Part shown: positions 52,790 through 64,000 of the stretch, in pieces
How the letters are laid out: every line of letters begins with the position of its first letter
Position numbering within the stretch: the stretch's first letter is position 1
Source of the DNA: Datisca glomerata
Taxonomy: Eukaryota > Streptophyta > Magnoliopsida > Cucurbitales > Datiscaceae
DNA length: 64,000 nt
Assembly (NCBI GenBank): GCA_003255025.1
Contig: QANY01009002.1
Span: forward strand, 971,661-1,035,660
Reading direction: 5' to 3'
Notes under the pieces: model-generated
Seen by the model: only the letters and a program-made list of their open reading frames with translations
Told to the model about the DNA's origin: nothing
The model's database searches: none
Program-made: the position numbers and the translations under genes

Positions 52790-53930
52790 ATAGGATCAAT
52801 GATATTAAGCAGCATAAAACTTGTCTTTAAATTCTGACATGGATGGTCTGTACATGCTCCATGATAAGCATTTAGAAAAATAATACTAATAGCCTTGAAA
52901 GTACTATTGTGTCGGTCAGACACAATAAATGAATCAACAACATCTACAAAAATATAATTTACGCATGAACCATATCCACAAATCATCATTCTCTAAATAA
53001 ACTATAGAGAATGCTAGTGAAAAATTTGGCTGTCACCATCTAAAAGACAAGCATGTAACTAAATGCCTAAATATTGGGCCTTTAAAAAGGTTCCATCGAC
53101 TGATATAATGGGTTTACAGCGTCTCCACCCACTAATGATGTAGCAGTAGACATAAAATAATACTTGAACCTCCCATCAGAATCCATAACATAATTAGTAA
53201 CAAAACTTGCAACATAAAAAAAGTAAAATATGCGTAACTAAAGAAGTATATCATACCATAGTTTGTTTCATGTAATTGTTACAAAAAATGAAGGAATAAT
53301 AGCATATGATTCTTCTAGAGATCCTAAAGCAAAATCAATCGATTTCTCTCCCCCTTAAAGATTTATGATAGCTAACATGAACACCATGTTTCGCATGCAT
53401 GTGGTCAACAATCTCCTTTGGACGACTCTTTTATAAGCAATCAGTCTTATAATTTTCCTTCAAACACTCACTGATTATGATAACACTAGCTTACCTGTGG
53501 TCACTTTATATTCACTAATATACTTACTCACAATCCACAAATCGCTATGCTTATACTTGGATGCACGCAAATATCAACCACAAGAGTCATCAACACATAC
53601 CGCAACAAACCATTTGCCATTCGACTTCTTCATTTCAAATTGAAAATTATTTTTTAACGCAATAACCTGAATGGCTTTCTTCGACTCTACCTTGCTACCA
53701 AACAAATCTTTCTCTTTAACATGAAAATCAATTGGAGCATTCTAACAAAATGACAATCTAATGGTTGCTCAACAAGTACATTACTAGAAGAAGAAAACAC
53801 ATAGAACAACTAGCATTGCCCAAGGGTGAAACTTCTAAACCTTCATATGTATATTTTCTCGTACATCATACAAACTTAATTCACTTACAACCAAATCTAA
53901 TAAATACCAAATGTTGAATCCGCAGCAACA
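52790..53930 (-). pseudogene. Mutator-like (MULE) transposase relic, minus strand
   Basis: Minus-strand reading gives, from high to low coordinate: KKSNGKWFVAVCVDDSCG, a stop where a Trp is expected, then YLRASKYKHSDLWIVSKYI (the MuDR N-terminal zinc-type domain); IISVDGTFLKAQY and DGDSQIF (the first catalytic Asp region of the MULE domain); a frame shift; and FIVSDRHNST...AYHGACTDHPCQNLKT (the second Asp region and the H-x-x-x-C end). The C-terminal SWIM-finger part is missing below 52790, where a different repeat begins. Stops and frameshifts make it inactive. Confidence 0.7.
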
Positions 53931-53934
53931 AAAG

Positions 53935-54660
53935 CCGGTTTAATATGTTGTCTATGTATGAATTTGTATTACACCGTCTAAACGAAACAAAAGAATAAAG
54001 AAAATCAGACAAAGTAGATGAAAGAAACAAAACAAACAAAACAAACCTCATTGAGTTTCAGGCTAAGGAGAAGAAAGAAACCTACCCTTGCGTTGAAGCT
54101 CAAGAACAGCCGCTCTGAAGCTTAAGAAATAGGAGAAGAACAAAATCAAAACGAAAGAACAAAATAACTGGAGAATCAAAGTAGACCTACGACTAAAATG
54201 AACTGGAAAAAAAATAAAAAAAACCCAGAAAATACCCTCAGCCGAGCTTCGGGCAAGACAAATGCAAAAAAATGGACAAATTAATTACATTGTAAAAAAC
54301 GGCTATAAATGCAAAAAAAATGATATTTATGTAGAATCAATTACTAAAATTGACGAAATCCATAATTTCATAAAAATTATTGTAGAAAAAAAATCAGCAA
54401 AAAACTTATAAAAATAGAAAAAAAAATTGTCTTATTAGGTGTGAATACAGAGCATTTATTCGAGAAATGTTTTGAAGAGAAAAGGACATTTCTTATTTGA
54501 AAACAAATTATTTGACTTTGTTTGGAAAATTTCAGAGAAGGTTTCAAAATTGTAGTCTTTTAGTTGGATTCATTTTCAATGTAGGAGTAAATTTGCATAA
54601 GACGAGAATCACATGCATCTCTTCCATTGCACACTTCCTTATATTATTTGTTTTTATTTT
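53935..54660. other. Spacer between the MULE relic and the Helitron
   Basis: A-rich sequence, with a gaagcttaagaaataggaga-like motif repeated loosely at 54070 and 54120. No gene seen. Confidence 0.4.
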
Positions 54661-54668
54661 AAATATAA

Positions 54669-54696
54669 TTAGGTAACCGGCACTTCGCACGTGCTC
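54669..54696 (-). other. Helitron 3' terminus with CTAA and hairpin
   Basis: On the minus strand the sequence gagcacgtgcgaagtgccgg ends ttacctaa before a T, as expected for a Helitron 3' end (CTRR, insertion between A and T). A GCAC/GTGC stem lies about 7 bases before CTAA. Confidence 0.65.
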
Positions 54697-55256
54697 AATT
54701 ATAATAGTATAATTTATAATATACATCTATATAATGAAGGTTGAGTGAATAATAATTATAATTTATAATAAATTAGTTAATAGCTATTTGAACACTATTT
54801 ACATATGTACCACAAGAAGCACATAGATAATACAAACGTACTATTATTTTATTTACATAATATATATTATTTATTTATATTAAAATCAAGTCTGCTGGTA
54901 CACGGATATAATTTACGAGAACTACAAGTCATTCTCTGAACATTGATCTCTTCTATTATTATTGCTTCATCATGTTATTTTTCTTCTATGCTTTTATAAC
55001 CAAATGATTAGCTACTCTAGCATGGAGCTCAACAGAGCAAGGCAACCACCAACATGAAATATATTTAATATATGCTCTAATTAGTTTCATATCACTATTT
55101 CAAAATTTATTAATTTTACTAAATTGAAAAAATATCAAAAATCCATATAAAACAATATCATTTTGGATATATGTGCCATCTAGTATGTTCCGATGCTATT
55201 AATAACACGTAAGTAATGAGAATTGAGATAGATTGTCATTATAGTTCCTGACAAAT

Positions 55257-55400
55257 AGGGTGAAACTTCACAGAGTGCTAACAGAGCTTTTGGATGAGGA
55301 GTTGCGGCAAAGGGGAACATCTTAATATATATTTCATAATGTTCCTCTTCGTCGCAACTCCTTATCTAAAAGTTCTGCTAGCTCTCTGTAAGTTTCATCC
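55257..55400. repeat. Long fold-back (about 63-bp arms) inside the Helitron
   Basis: Left arm 55257-55320, right arm 55338-55400, loop 17 bases. Aligned by hand, 54 of 63 positions match exactly, with one single-base bulge. Of nine mismatches, six pair as G-U if the plus strand is transcribed. It lies between the helicase/RPA genes and the Helitron 3' end. Confidence 0.8.
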
Positions 55401-55599
55401 TATCGAACCTTTAATTTGAGCATGCGCTGCCAACGATAGAAACATACATACAATAAACATAATCTTACACTAGAAAATCTTTACATAGATTTATATGTAA
55501 CGAATTTTAAACATAGTTATTCTAGTCATGTAGAGGATGCCGAATGTCCTCTCTTTACATCATTATTTATATATACCTAATCTTACAATAGACAATATT

Positions 55600-57530
55600 T
55601 GAAGGATGACGAATGTTCTCTCTCTACATTAACAATAGAAGTATTTGTCGGACCTGTTGATGTGGATGACTCGACAAGTGACAAATTGTCCAAATTTTCA
55701 GATACTCTGACGATATTACATCTAACATTTCCTTGTTCATATCTTCAAAATTTTATTAATACCAGTTTTGGCCTATTACTCATTGTCTGGGCATTTGTGA
55801 TTAGTTGAATAGGTGTGTCCTGATAAATATTTCAAAAGTAATTATCACACATGTAAACTATGTAAATATAAATAAACTTAATTACAATAGAAAATTCATA
55901 TACCTCAACATCAAAATCCATTAATTGTTTTGCAGTGCTACCTAAAAAATGCTCAGCAAATTTTGTAAATAAAGTCGCTATGAGTGAACCAGTATCATCT
56001 GATAGTGTTACTTCTACGCGACATCTATTTCAAACATTTGTAATATATTAGTAGTAAGATGGACTCAATGGTATGATTACAATTATCACATGCCATATAC
56101 CAATATCGTTGATTTTCATTAGAAATTGTTATTGTTACCTCTTTCCAGATGCTTGTATGCTGTAAATAAATATTAATATAAATTCTTTGTTAATCAAAAC
56201 ACACATATATAAAAATCATCAAAAATAATATTGTATCAAGTATGTTTGGGACTTATTGGATCTTAATTATCCGATTTTGTGTCGGTCGATCTGCATTATG
56301 CATTGACAGTTATGAACATTGATCGCGAGTTATTTGCTGAAGTTGTCTTTTATGACTAACGCTCCTTTAATATTAAAAAATATATGAGAGTTAGAATATC
56401 AAAACTTCACTAAACATAAGTTTAGTAAATTAATTATACCATCACTGAAGTTCAACTGCTTGTTCTACTGTGGGATTTAGCATCAGAGAGGAAGTTGGTC
56501 TTGTTGATAAGGAAATATCTCCAAATAGAGGATTATCGGTTGGCTTTCTATGTCTTGCACGATTGCTTCGCATTCAACGTCAACAAATTGATCCCAACAT
56601 GTTAAAATCAGTGGTTCTAGTCTATAAGAACATAAGGTAATAGAAAAAAAATTAGAAAATAATATAAATAATTATAATGTATAATTATTAATTTTAATTG
56701 ACGTACCCTTCATCGACAACTATAAGTTCACGAATTATAATATTTCCAATCATGGTAGTGACTGTCTTTGCAGGTAAGACGTTTAATAAAACCATGAGTA
56801 CATTTGGAAAATCATAGAATACTTTACATAATAATAATGAAATAATTTATTTTGAAAAATCTGTAACGGAAATGTAACAAAATAAGTAAGAAATGATAAA
56901 CTGTAAGTAAATGTTATCCCCTACCAACTGAATGGATGGAATCAACATGCTTCTATATATTGCGAAGTGAAACTAACTGATAATCAATCGGTGGTATTTT
57001 CTCATTTGATGTTGTCGTTCTAATAACAGTTCTTGCGTTTATGATCCATTGATAGGGATTCTCAGTAATACGATAATCCGCTCTACAGAATTGGACAATA
57101 GCGTTTGATATATAAAATGTCTCTGCTAAAGTCAGAGAAGAACGTAAGATTCATACAGCACGAGCAAATACCGTGACCGGAATTTATGTTCCCTAGTAAA
57201 ATAAAAATGACATAATTGAATTATGCATCTCATAAATATTTTATTTAAAATTATTATAAATATACTTACCTCCTCATCACCTAGTATGAATCTTTGTAAT
57301 GTCATAGTATCGTTCCGCGCATTTTTGGATAAGTTTTTCTCTACAATAATGACTTTTACAATCCAATTTCTCACATTTGGTGTGATCTCTCTTATCATTC
57401 TCGTTCCAGCATCCATAGCGTTCCTGCAATACATTTTAAGATTAACATACTCTTATAACTTATATTGTTTATGTAAGAGAAATTATGTTAAATATAATAA
57501 AGATCTTATTTATATGAACATTACCTTATG
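55600..57530 (-). pseudogene. Helitron RPA-like gene (copy A and downstream exons)
   Basis: A replication protein A large-subunit-like protein, carried by many plant Helitrons and thought to bind single-stranded DNA during transposition. On the minus strand: exon 57423-57270 with DAGTRMIREITPNVRNW and LQRFILGDEE; then an exon with ITENPYQWIINARTVIRTT (about 57195-56900); further left the C-terminal zinc-binding OB fold with RYWYMACDNC and SDDTGSLIATLFTKFAEHFL (about 56150-55920). Introns are short. The N-terminal start is uncertain, because the first Met of the open frame lies next to an intron acceptor (attgcag). Stops in several exons make the copy doubtful. Confidence 0.7.
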
Positions 57531-57813
57531 ATAAAATAGCATTTTTAGCGGTAGAAAAAAAATTCTTTATAAACAGCATTCTTTGTGTACGAATAAGTAC
57601 GATTGGCTGGATGAATTAATATCTTCACAGATGATGAATTTCTCACTCTAGATAAAGCAACATATAATTGTCCATGAGAAAAAATAGATCAAGGTAAATA
57701 TATACCAACAAAATCTAATGTTTGACATTGCACTTTATTTATTATCATAGAAAAACTTAAACGAATAGGAAATTATGTTCGTTTAAACGAGAATGAAGAC
57801 TTCTTATCATTAA
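56650..57813. repeat. Tandem duplication, copy A (about 1.16 kb)
   Basis: Starts near aaaattagaaaataat and ends in a ttatcattaaaattagaaaa junction. It contains RPA exons and the last part of the helicase (SHGQLYVALSRV kept open). Confidence 0.8.
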
Positions 57814-58995
57814 AATTAGAAAATAATTTAAATAATTATAATTTATACTTATTAATTTTAATTGTCGTATCCTTCATCGACAACTATGAGTTCACGAATT
57901 ATAGTATTTTTATTCATGGTAATGACTGTCTTTGCAGGTAAGATGTTTAATACAACCACGAGTACATCTGAAAAATCATATAATACTTTACATAATAATA
58001 ATGAAATAATTTATTTTGAAAATCTATATCGGAAATGTAACAAAATAAGTAAGAAATGATAAACTGTAAGTAAATGTTATCCCTTACCAACTAAATGGAT
58101 GGAATCAACATGCGTCGACATATTGCAAAGTGAAACTAACTGATAATCAATCGGCGGTATTTTCTCATTTGATGTTGTCGTTCTAATAACAGTTCTTGCG
58201 TTTATGATCCATTGATAGGGATTCTCAGTAATATGATAATCCGCTCTACAGAATCAGACAATAGCGTTTGATATATAAAATGCCTCTCCTAAAGTCAGAG
58301 AAGAACGTAAGATTCGTATATCACGAGCAAATATCGTGACTGGAATTTATGTTCCCTAGTAAAATAAACAATGACATAATTGAATTATGCATCTCATAAA
58401 TATTTTATTTAAAATTATTATAAATATATTTACCTCCTCGTCAGCTACTACGAATCTTTGTAATGTCATAGTACCATTCCGCGCATTTTTGGATAAGTTT
58501 TTCTTTACAATAATGACTTTTACAGTCCAATTTCTCACATTTGGTGTGATCTCTCTTATCATTCTCGTTCCAGCATCCATAGCTTTCCTGCAATACATTT
58601 TAAGATTAACATACTCTTATAACTTATATTGTTTATGTAAGAGAAATTATGTTAAATATAATAAAGATATTACATATATGAACATTACCTTATGATAAAA
58701 TAGCATTTTTAGCGGAAGAAAAAGCTAAAGATAAAAATTCTTTATAAATAACATTCTTTGTGTACGAATAAGTATGAATATCTTTTTAATTGGTTGGACG
58801 AATTAATATCTTCACAGATGATGAACTTCTCACTCTAGATAAAGCAACATATAATTATCCATGAGAAAAATAGATCGAGGTATATATATACCATCAAAAT
58901 CTAACGTTTGATCTTGTGCTTTATTTATTGTCATAGCGAAACTTAAACGAATAGGAAATTGTGTTCGTTTAAACGGGAATGAATACTTCTCATCA
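57814..58995. repeat. Tandem duplication, copy B
   Basis: Repeats copy A over its whole length with scattered substitutions. Its RPA exon (58434-58587) matches the copy A exon (57270-57423) at almost every position. The helicase end in this copy has a one-base shift in a T run and a Gln-to-stop change. Confidence 0.8.
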
Positions 58996-61900
58996 TTAAG
59001 AGGTATAAATGGAATTCTAGGTAGAAACACTACTTTTCCTTTGTAATGTCTAGTAGTTATTCCAGCATCAATTATATTTGGTTTGAATTGTCAACATATT
59101 TATCTAGTTCCATTACAAAAACGTTCAGATGGATTAATATTTTGAAGTAATATCACTGGACAATTTGATTTTAATAATAATTCATGAGAAGGAAATCCAG
59201 TAGGTATCAAAATATTCATAAAATCATTGGGAATTGTATCGCTATCATTATCTAAAGTTTCATCAAAACTATAATATCTAATTATCTCACCAGGAAAACG
59301 TTGTATGAGAATGTCATTTATCTCATTAACATCTTCATTCTTTGGAGTAAGAATACATCTATTCATCATTGATATTAAATTATTTAGAAATTCATGTATA
59401 TCATAAAAAATTGCATCTAATAAATGATTTATCGATTATGAATCATTTGTATATGGATAAAACATTAATTTTGGCAGTTCAATATAATCGTCAATCCTAG
59501 TTTTCTCATTTTCATCACCTACAGATAATAAATATTGAGCAAATCTAGGATCCAATAATGATCTCATATTCGTAGTCAAATGAAACCTTTGAAATTTTGG
59601 CCATAAATATGAACTTACTAAACTGGACTCAATGATTTCATATCTAGAGCCTTTCGGAATCACGGGAAGTACTTGACGAAAATCACCTCCTAACACAATA
59701 ATGTTTTCACCAAATACTGCACAATTATCATTTAAATCTTGGAAGTAATCGATCAAGTGCTTCGATTGTATTTTTTTTACATCGGAGCCTCATCCCAAAT
59801 AATAATTTTAGCAGTTTGTAGTAAATGAGCTAGAACAAATTACTTTATGAGAGCAATTGACATTTTCTGTAACGTCTAAAGGTATCTTGAATCTTGAATG
59901 AGCGGTACGACCACCAGTTAAAATAGATGCCACAACTCCAGAAGATGTTGTCGCAAGCGCAACAAAACCCTTCGATCTTATTGTTGCAAAAATAGCACGA
60001 TATAAAAAGGTTTTCCCACTACCACCAGGTTCATCGATAAAAAATGCTCATTTATTTCCTTCAAAAATTTTCTCTAATATTGCATCATACACGCACTTTT
60101 GTTAAGAATTCAACTGTTATGCTGCATTAATATCTTTTTCATCAATAATAATTTGTAGTTTTTCATCTATTTCTTTCAAGTTCTTTCTTTAATGTCAGAA
60201 TCTAGATTCTCATCAAATAATCCAAAATCTTCGATAGATCTTCCCATATATTCGAGAAACATATTTATCTGCTGCAATACTTTAATTCTCACAATATTTG
60301 GAGATAAAACATTCTAGAATAATCTTCTGAAAGTAGTTCTTCAAATTTCAACCATAACCGTTTAGGATCAGATGGATTACAATATATTAAAATCGTTGCA
60401 AAAAGTTGTCGAATAGAATTTGGCATTTGATACTCTGATGCCTCTTCTAAACATTGATCTATACAAAAATCCAAATTTAACATACCATTGAGTAACGGAA
60501 AATCATGAAATGATGAAGCGACAGTATCGTCAATAGTAAGTAAATCGTCAAATGACTTAAGATCTTTTAGTTGATTTAATAACAAACGGAAATAATAACG
60601 TTCACCTTCCATTGGATTCATCACGATCAAATGCTCTGGAAACTCTTTATATAACAACCTTCTAGCATGCTTATTAATATTATTCATGTTAAAAAATTCA
60701 GTTAACATTGTCCTTGAGCGAAATTCATAATTCAACACATTAATCAAGTCGTCATTTTCCTAAATGACACATGTTGTTTGTACTGAAAATGTAGTTGCAG
60801 ATTTATAACTGCAGGATTAATTTCATTCAACACGAACGAACATATTCTCCAAATACCTTCAGGTGGGGAGACCCATCTTGCATTTTGAAATGAATTAATT
60901 TCATCAATATAAGAAATTTCATTTGCAGTCGATAGACAAAAAGCAATTTGATCGTGCCCCATTGTATATATATTTGTACAAATATTTCACTGCTTTGATG
61001 GTTGAACAAATTTCTACATTTATATGATTGTCATACTTAGCTAATAAATAAGGATTATGTGGCACAACCCATCAATTGTCTAATGTCACACCTCTAACAA
61101 TGATCGTCGTACCATCTTCACGTCGCCTATATCTTGAATATCCATATTTTCTCTGTGTAGTCTCATTGCAAAATGCCTTAGGATAATTGTTTTTACACGT
61201 TCTGTCTCTTTGCATACAGACATTTTCAGGATTTAATCAACCACATGGTCCGTGCATCAGGTGATTGATTATCATTATTGATAAATGAGGATTTTTACAA
61301 GAACTTGGAATTTCAGCGGAAATGAAATTATCAAAAGATTCTGGTGCAAAGATTTTAGAAGTTTGAGAGAGGATAATGAGAAAATGAGCATGCGGGAGAC
61401 CTCTTTTTGAAATTCCATAACATACGGATATACAACCATAGGACCAAAGATTGGTTTCTTAAACAAATCAATTTTTAATTCCTCCAGCTTTGCATGAAAT
61501 ATGCGGCTCAATAAATCAGGTCTATTTTGAGTCTCCTCAGTTGAAGTCATTTTTTCTTTTATTTCTAACTAATTTGGATTGCAGGTCATGATAAATAATA
61601 TATCAGGCTTACCGAACGTTGAACTAAATCCATAGCATTCATATATCTTTTTTTCATATCGTGAGGACCACCAATAAAAGATGCGGGAAGAATGATCCTT
61701 CATCCAATTTTATTAGCATCTCGTTCACCAACATAAACACTATCAAGTTGGTGATTTTGAAGATAATCAAGCCTTGAACTTTCGAGCTTTACATACATGT
61801 CTACTATATATTGTTGGAAAATTCTACCGGAATGTAATAGCATAGACTTGTCGCTTGGATAGATTTGAAGTTTATAGCAATAATACTCACGACAAGAAAC

Positions 61901-63180
61901 CATATTTCTCTTTTTCCTCTTTAACTGAACCTCATTTCGCATTAATTGTTCTTCTGATTTGATGTTTTCCAAGAACATAAAATTTTCTGAAAATAAAAGT
62001 TCTTTATCTCTCCTATCAATCTTTTTAATACATTGATGCCATCCATTTTCTCCAAAAGGAAACAATAATGGATACTGCAGAGGGTCATAACATCCAAAGT
62101 AATATTGTATTATGTGTTTTTGCCTAGATTTATCCTGAATGATAATATCACGAGTTGAATGATTATGAGTTATAGAATCTCTAACCCAAATAGCAGTAAC
62201 TTGAGAACTGGAAGGAGCATTATATACACATCCAAATCAACATCACTATGAATACAAATATCATGTGATGCTAAATGAGGAACATCTTTCAATGATCAGA
62301 AAAATTGAACGTAAGGACTAAAACGTAAGGTATGTAGGAGTTTACCTAGAACAATGCGAGTTAATTTACTTGAATTGTACAATCGATTTTCTATTCATGA
62401 TCCGTATTATAGAAATAAAGTTGTAGGTATGAAGCATGATCATCGAGCGACATAAGATCATTTATATAGTGATAAACTTGGGCTTGAACTCAAAATGTAT
62501 ATATTCCTTTGTTCCTCATTGACAAGTCCTTAGCATATTTAACTCCAAAAGATGTAAAAGCCATTGTATTGTTATATGTACGTATATATTTTCAAAATTC
62601 AACAGCCTCATCATCTGTTGAATAATATAAACTCTCCAATTCTTCAGGCATTGAGTTAGAGGCTAGAATGACTTTACCATTGGAGCAACAAAACGCTTTT
62701 GACTCATGAGGAAATTTTGTTGCATAATAGAATTCAAAAAAACAAGAATGGAGGAGAGTAATAAAGCTCAGAAGGAATATGTTCAGCCATTGAAGAATGT
62801 TTGCTTGAACTTTTTTTACTCCATTATCATGTACACCACTCATACATGATAATGTCTTCTTTCTAGCGTAATACTCTATATTTGGCTTACGGTTAATCTC
62901 TTTATTTTCTTTAGAAAGCTATGCGGAGAGTAATAAAAACTCAGAAGGAATCTGTGAATAATCTAGAAATAAAGCTATTATAGAAATAAAGTTGTAGGTA
63001 TGAAGCATGAACAGTCTTTGCTTGAAGTTCTTTTTCCATTATCATGAACATCACCTATACATGATAATGCCTTCTTTCTAACGTAATACTCTATGCATCG
63101 CCTACGACTTTTTTCCTTTCGTTCTTTGGATAACTGTGAATAATCTAGTTTGAAGATTATTGGAGTTTCGTTGCGAAGAT
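58800..63180 (-). pseudogene. Helitron Rep/helicase (RepHel), broken
   Basis: Minus strand, from high coordinate: N-terminal ETPIIFKLDYSQLSKERK (63170); YATKFPHESKAFCCSNGKV (62700); Helitron_like_N with REYYCYKLQI (about 61890); the Rep nuclease with the HUH-type motif GLPHAHF (61384-61392 for the His-Ala-His codons) and the double-Tyr helix KAVKYLYKYIYNG (about 60960-61000); then a Pif1-type helicase with the P-loop EPGGSGKTFLY (60009-60041), [16 protein letters not shown] and VILLQNI. One missing A shifts the frame just before GLPHAHF. Further stops and shifts occur near 60110-60280 and 59400-59440. Catalytic residues are recognisable but split between frames. Confidence 0.85.
62806..63093. 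repeat. ~75-bp local direct duplication in the Rep N-terminal region
   Basis: tgcttgaactttttttactc with ccattatcatgtacaccactc and tacatgataatg, cttctttcta, cgtaatactctat occurs at about 62806-62880 and again at about 63020-63093. A second short repeat, tatagaaataaagttgtagg, occurs near 62410 and 62974. Confidence 0.7.
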
Positions 63181-64000
63181 ATTTAACCTTAAAACAAAAT
63201 ATGATTTTGTTAGATTCAAAACTACAATAAAAATATAACTTTAAACAAGATATAGCCTATTTTTTTCAAACTTTTCTGAACAAATTACTTGATTATATTT
63301 TCAAGAAAATCCATTTTTAATTATAAGGAAAAGAATCATAAAAATTTTTATACAAGTATATTGATATCATTTATCATGAAAAAAAACTCACAAAAGACAT
63401 TAATAAATTAATAGCGTCAAAATAATTATAGTATTTTCTTTTCACTACACAATTTATCAATAATATATCTATTACATCACTTAGATAGCACTAATCACTG
63501 AAACAGTAACAAAAATTAAATCTTTCACTTGAGTTTTTTTATGTTTTCTTCGTTTTAAATTTCTTCTCTATTTTATATCTTGGGTTGAATATATGCACAA
63601 TAGGCAGATTAAGTCGTTGGGTTGATCTTATCGAACAAAAGCTTTTTTGCTTTTAGAATATTGATTTCTAGAAGGAAAAAATATTTATATAAGGTTTGTA
63701 CCTGTGAAGTGACTGGGCCACTAAATGTTGGACATCATATGTTGATGAATCATAATCAGAGCTAAAGAGAATGAAAATCTCTATCGAATAAGCAGTTCAT
63801 TGTACGAAAAGGCTTTCATCAGTCATTACATATTGTATATTAGTATATTCACACAATTAGTAAATATTAGCATTCCATTATCGCTAATAATTCGTAATGA
63901 ATCACATCTTTGATCATGATTCGTGTCTAACAATCACATGAAAAAAAGTACAGTGACAAAAAAGTAATATTTATAAAATCACAATCATAAAATTGAGAAC
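63181..64000. other. Helitron upstream part or flank, no gene seen
   Basis: Strongly A/T-rich. The minus strand has a short open segment (SSDYDSSTYDV, near 63740) followed by a donor-like caggtac, which may be a 5' exon of the Rep gene. No TC terminus was recognised. Confidence 0.3.

Larger units (their letters stand above)
54669..64000 (-). mobile_element. Helitron (Rep/helicase plus RPA), minus strand, running off the right edge
   Basis: Contains the HUH Rep domain, a Pif1-type helicase and a replication protein A-like gene in the order usual for plant Helitrons. The 3' end is proposed at 54669 (below). The 5' end is not in the window or not recognised; an exon-like segment near 63700-63780 suggests the element continues further right. 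The whole coding region is broken by stops and frameshifts. Confidence 0.8.

Noticed and set aside
57223..57531. Two similar ~102-codon plus-strand frames (57223-57531 and 58387-58695)
   Set aside because: They lie opposite the RPA exons of the tandem duplication; the minus-strand reading has the recognisable domain and splice sites.

Overview
This window is plant nuclear DNA, most likely from a dicotyledonous angiosperm. It has spliced genes with GT-AG introns and plant-specific families (cytosolic triosephosphate isomerase, an APK1-type receptor-like cytoplasmic kinase, a plant methyl-CpG-binding protein), AT-rich spacers, plastid DNA copied into the nucleus, and layered remains of plant transposon lineages. 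The species cannot be named from the sequence. Two intact genes stand out: triosephosphate isomerase (2940-6116, nine exons joining to a 254-residue protein) and the kinase (28769-30853, six exons joining to 404 residues). The last exons of a methyl-CpG-binding-domain gene lie at the left edge (165-647). Almost everything else is transposon-derived or unassigned.

Layout: 1-1.1 kb, MBD gene end followed by a small inverted-repeat element. 2.9-6.1 kb, triosephosphate isomerase. About 7-11 kb, the 5' portion (LTR-like DNA, primer site, leader, first codons of gag) of a Ty1/copia element, cut by a Ty3/gypsy element of the Tat lineage (11.0-21.3 kb). The Tat element has a broken gag-pol, an extra gene on the opposite strand, two minisatellites and a truncated 3' LTR. 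21.3-28 kb, AT-rich spacer with small repeats and an assembly gap. 28.1-30.9 kb, the kinase. 32-33.4 kb, a probable Tat-type LTR remnant. 34.1-41.5 kb, a minus-strand LINE split by a decayed copia element with a recognisable target duplication. 43.3-49 kb, an LTR-like fragment, unidentified exon-like remnants and a chimeric plastid insertion (rpoC2, rps16 and 23S rRNA pieces joined). 51.7-54 kb, a 238-bp pyrimidine-rich duplication and a Mutator-like transposase relic. 54.7 kb to the right edge, a minus-strand Helitron with Rep/helicase, an RPA-like gene and an internal 1.16-kb tandem duplication.

The two complete genes have unrelated jobs: glycolysis and the Calvin-type triose pool for the isomerase, membrane-associated signalling for the kinase. 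There is no sign that they form a unit. The transposons are all visibly damaged. I see no clearly new functional system. The most unusual structures are a long fold-back inside the Helitron whose base changes are mostly G-U compatible on one strand, the antisense gene and alternating 35/20-bp minisatellite of the Tat element, the Helitron internal duplication, and the three-part plastid insertion.
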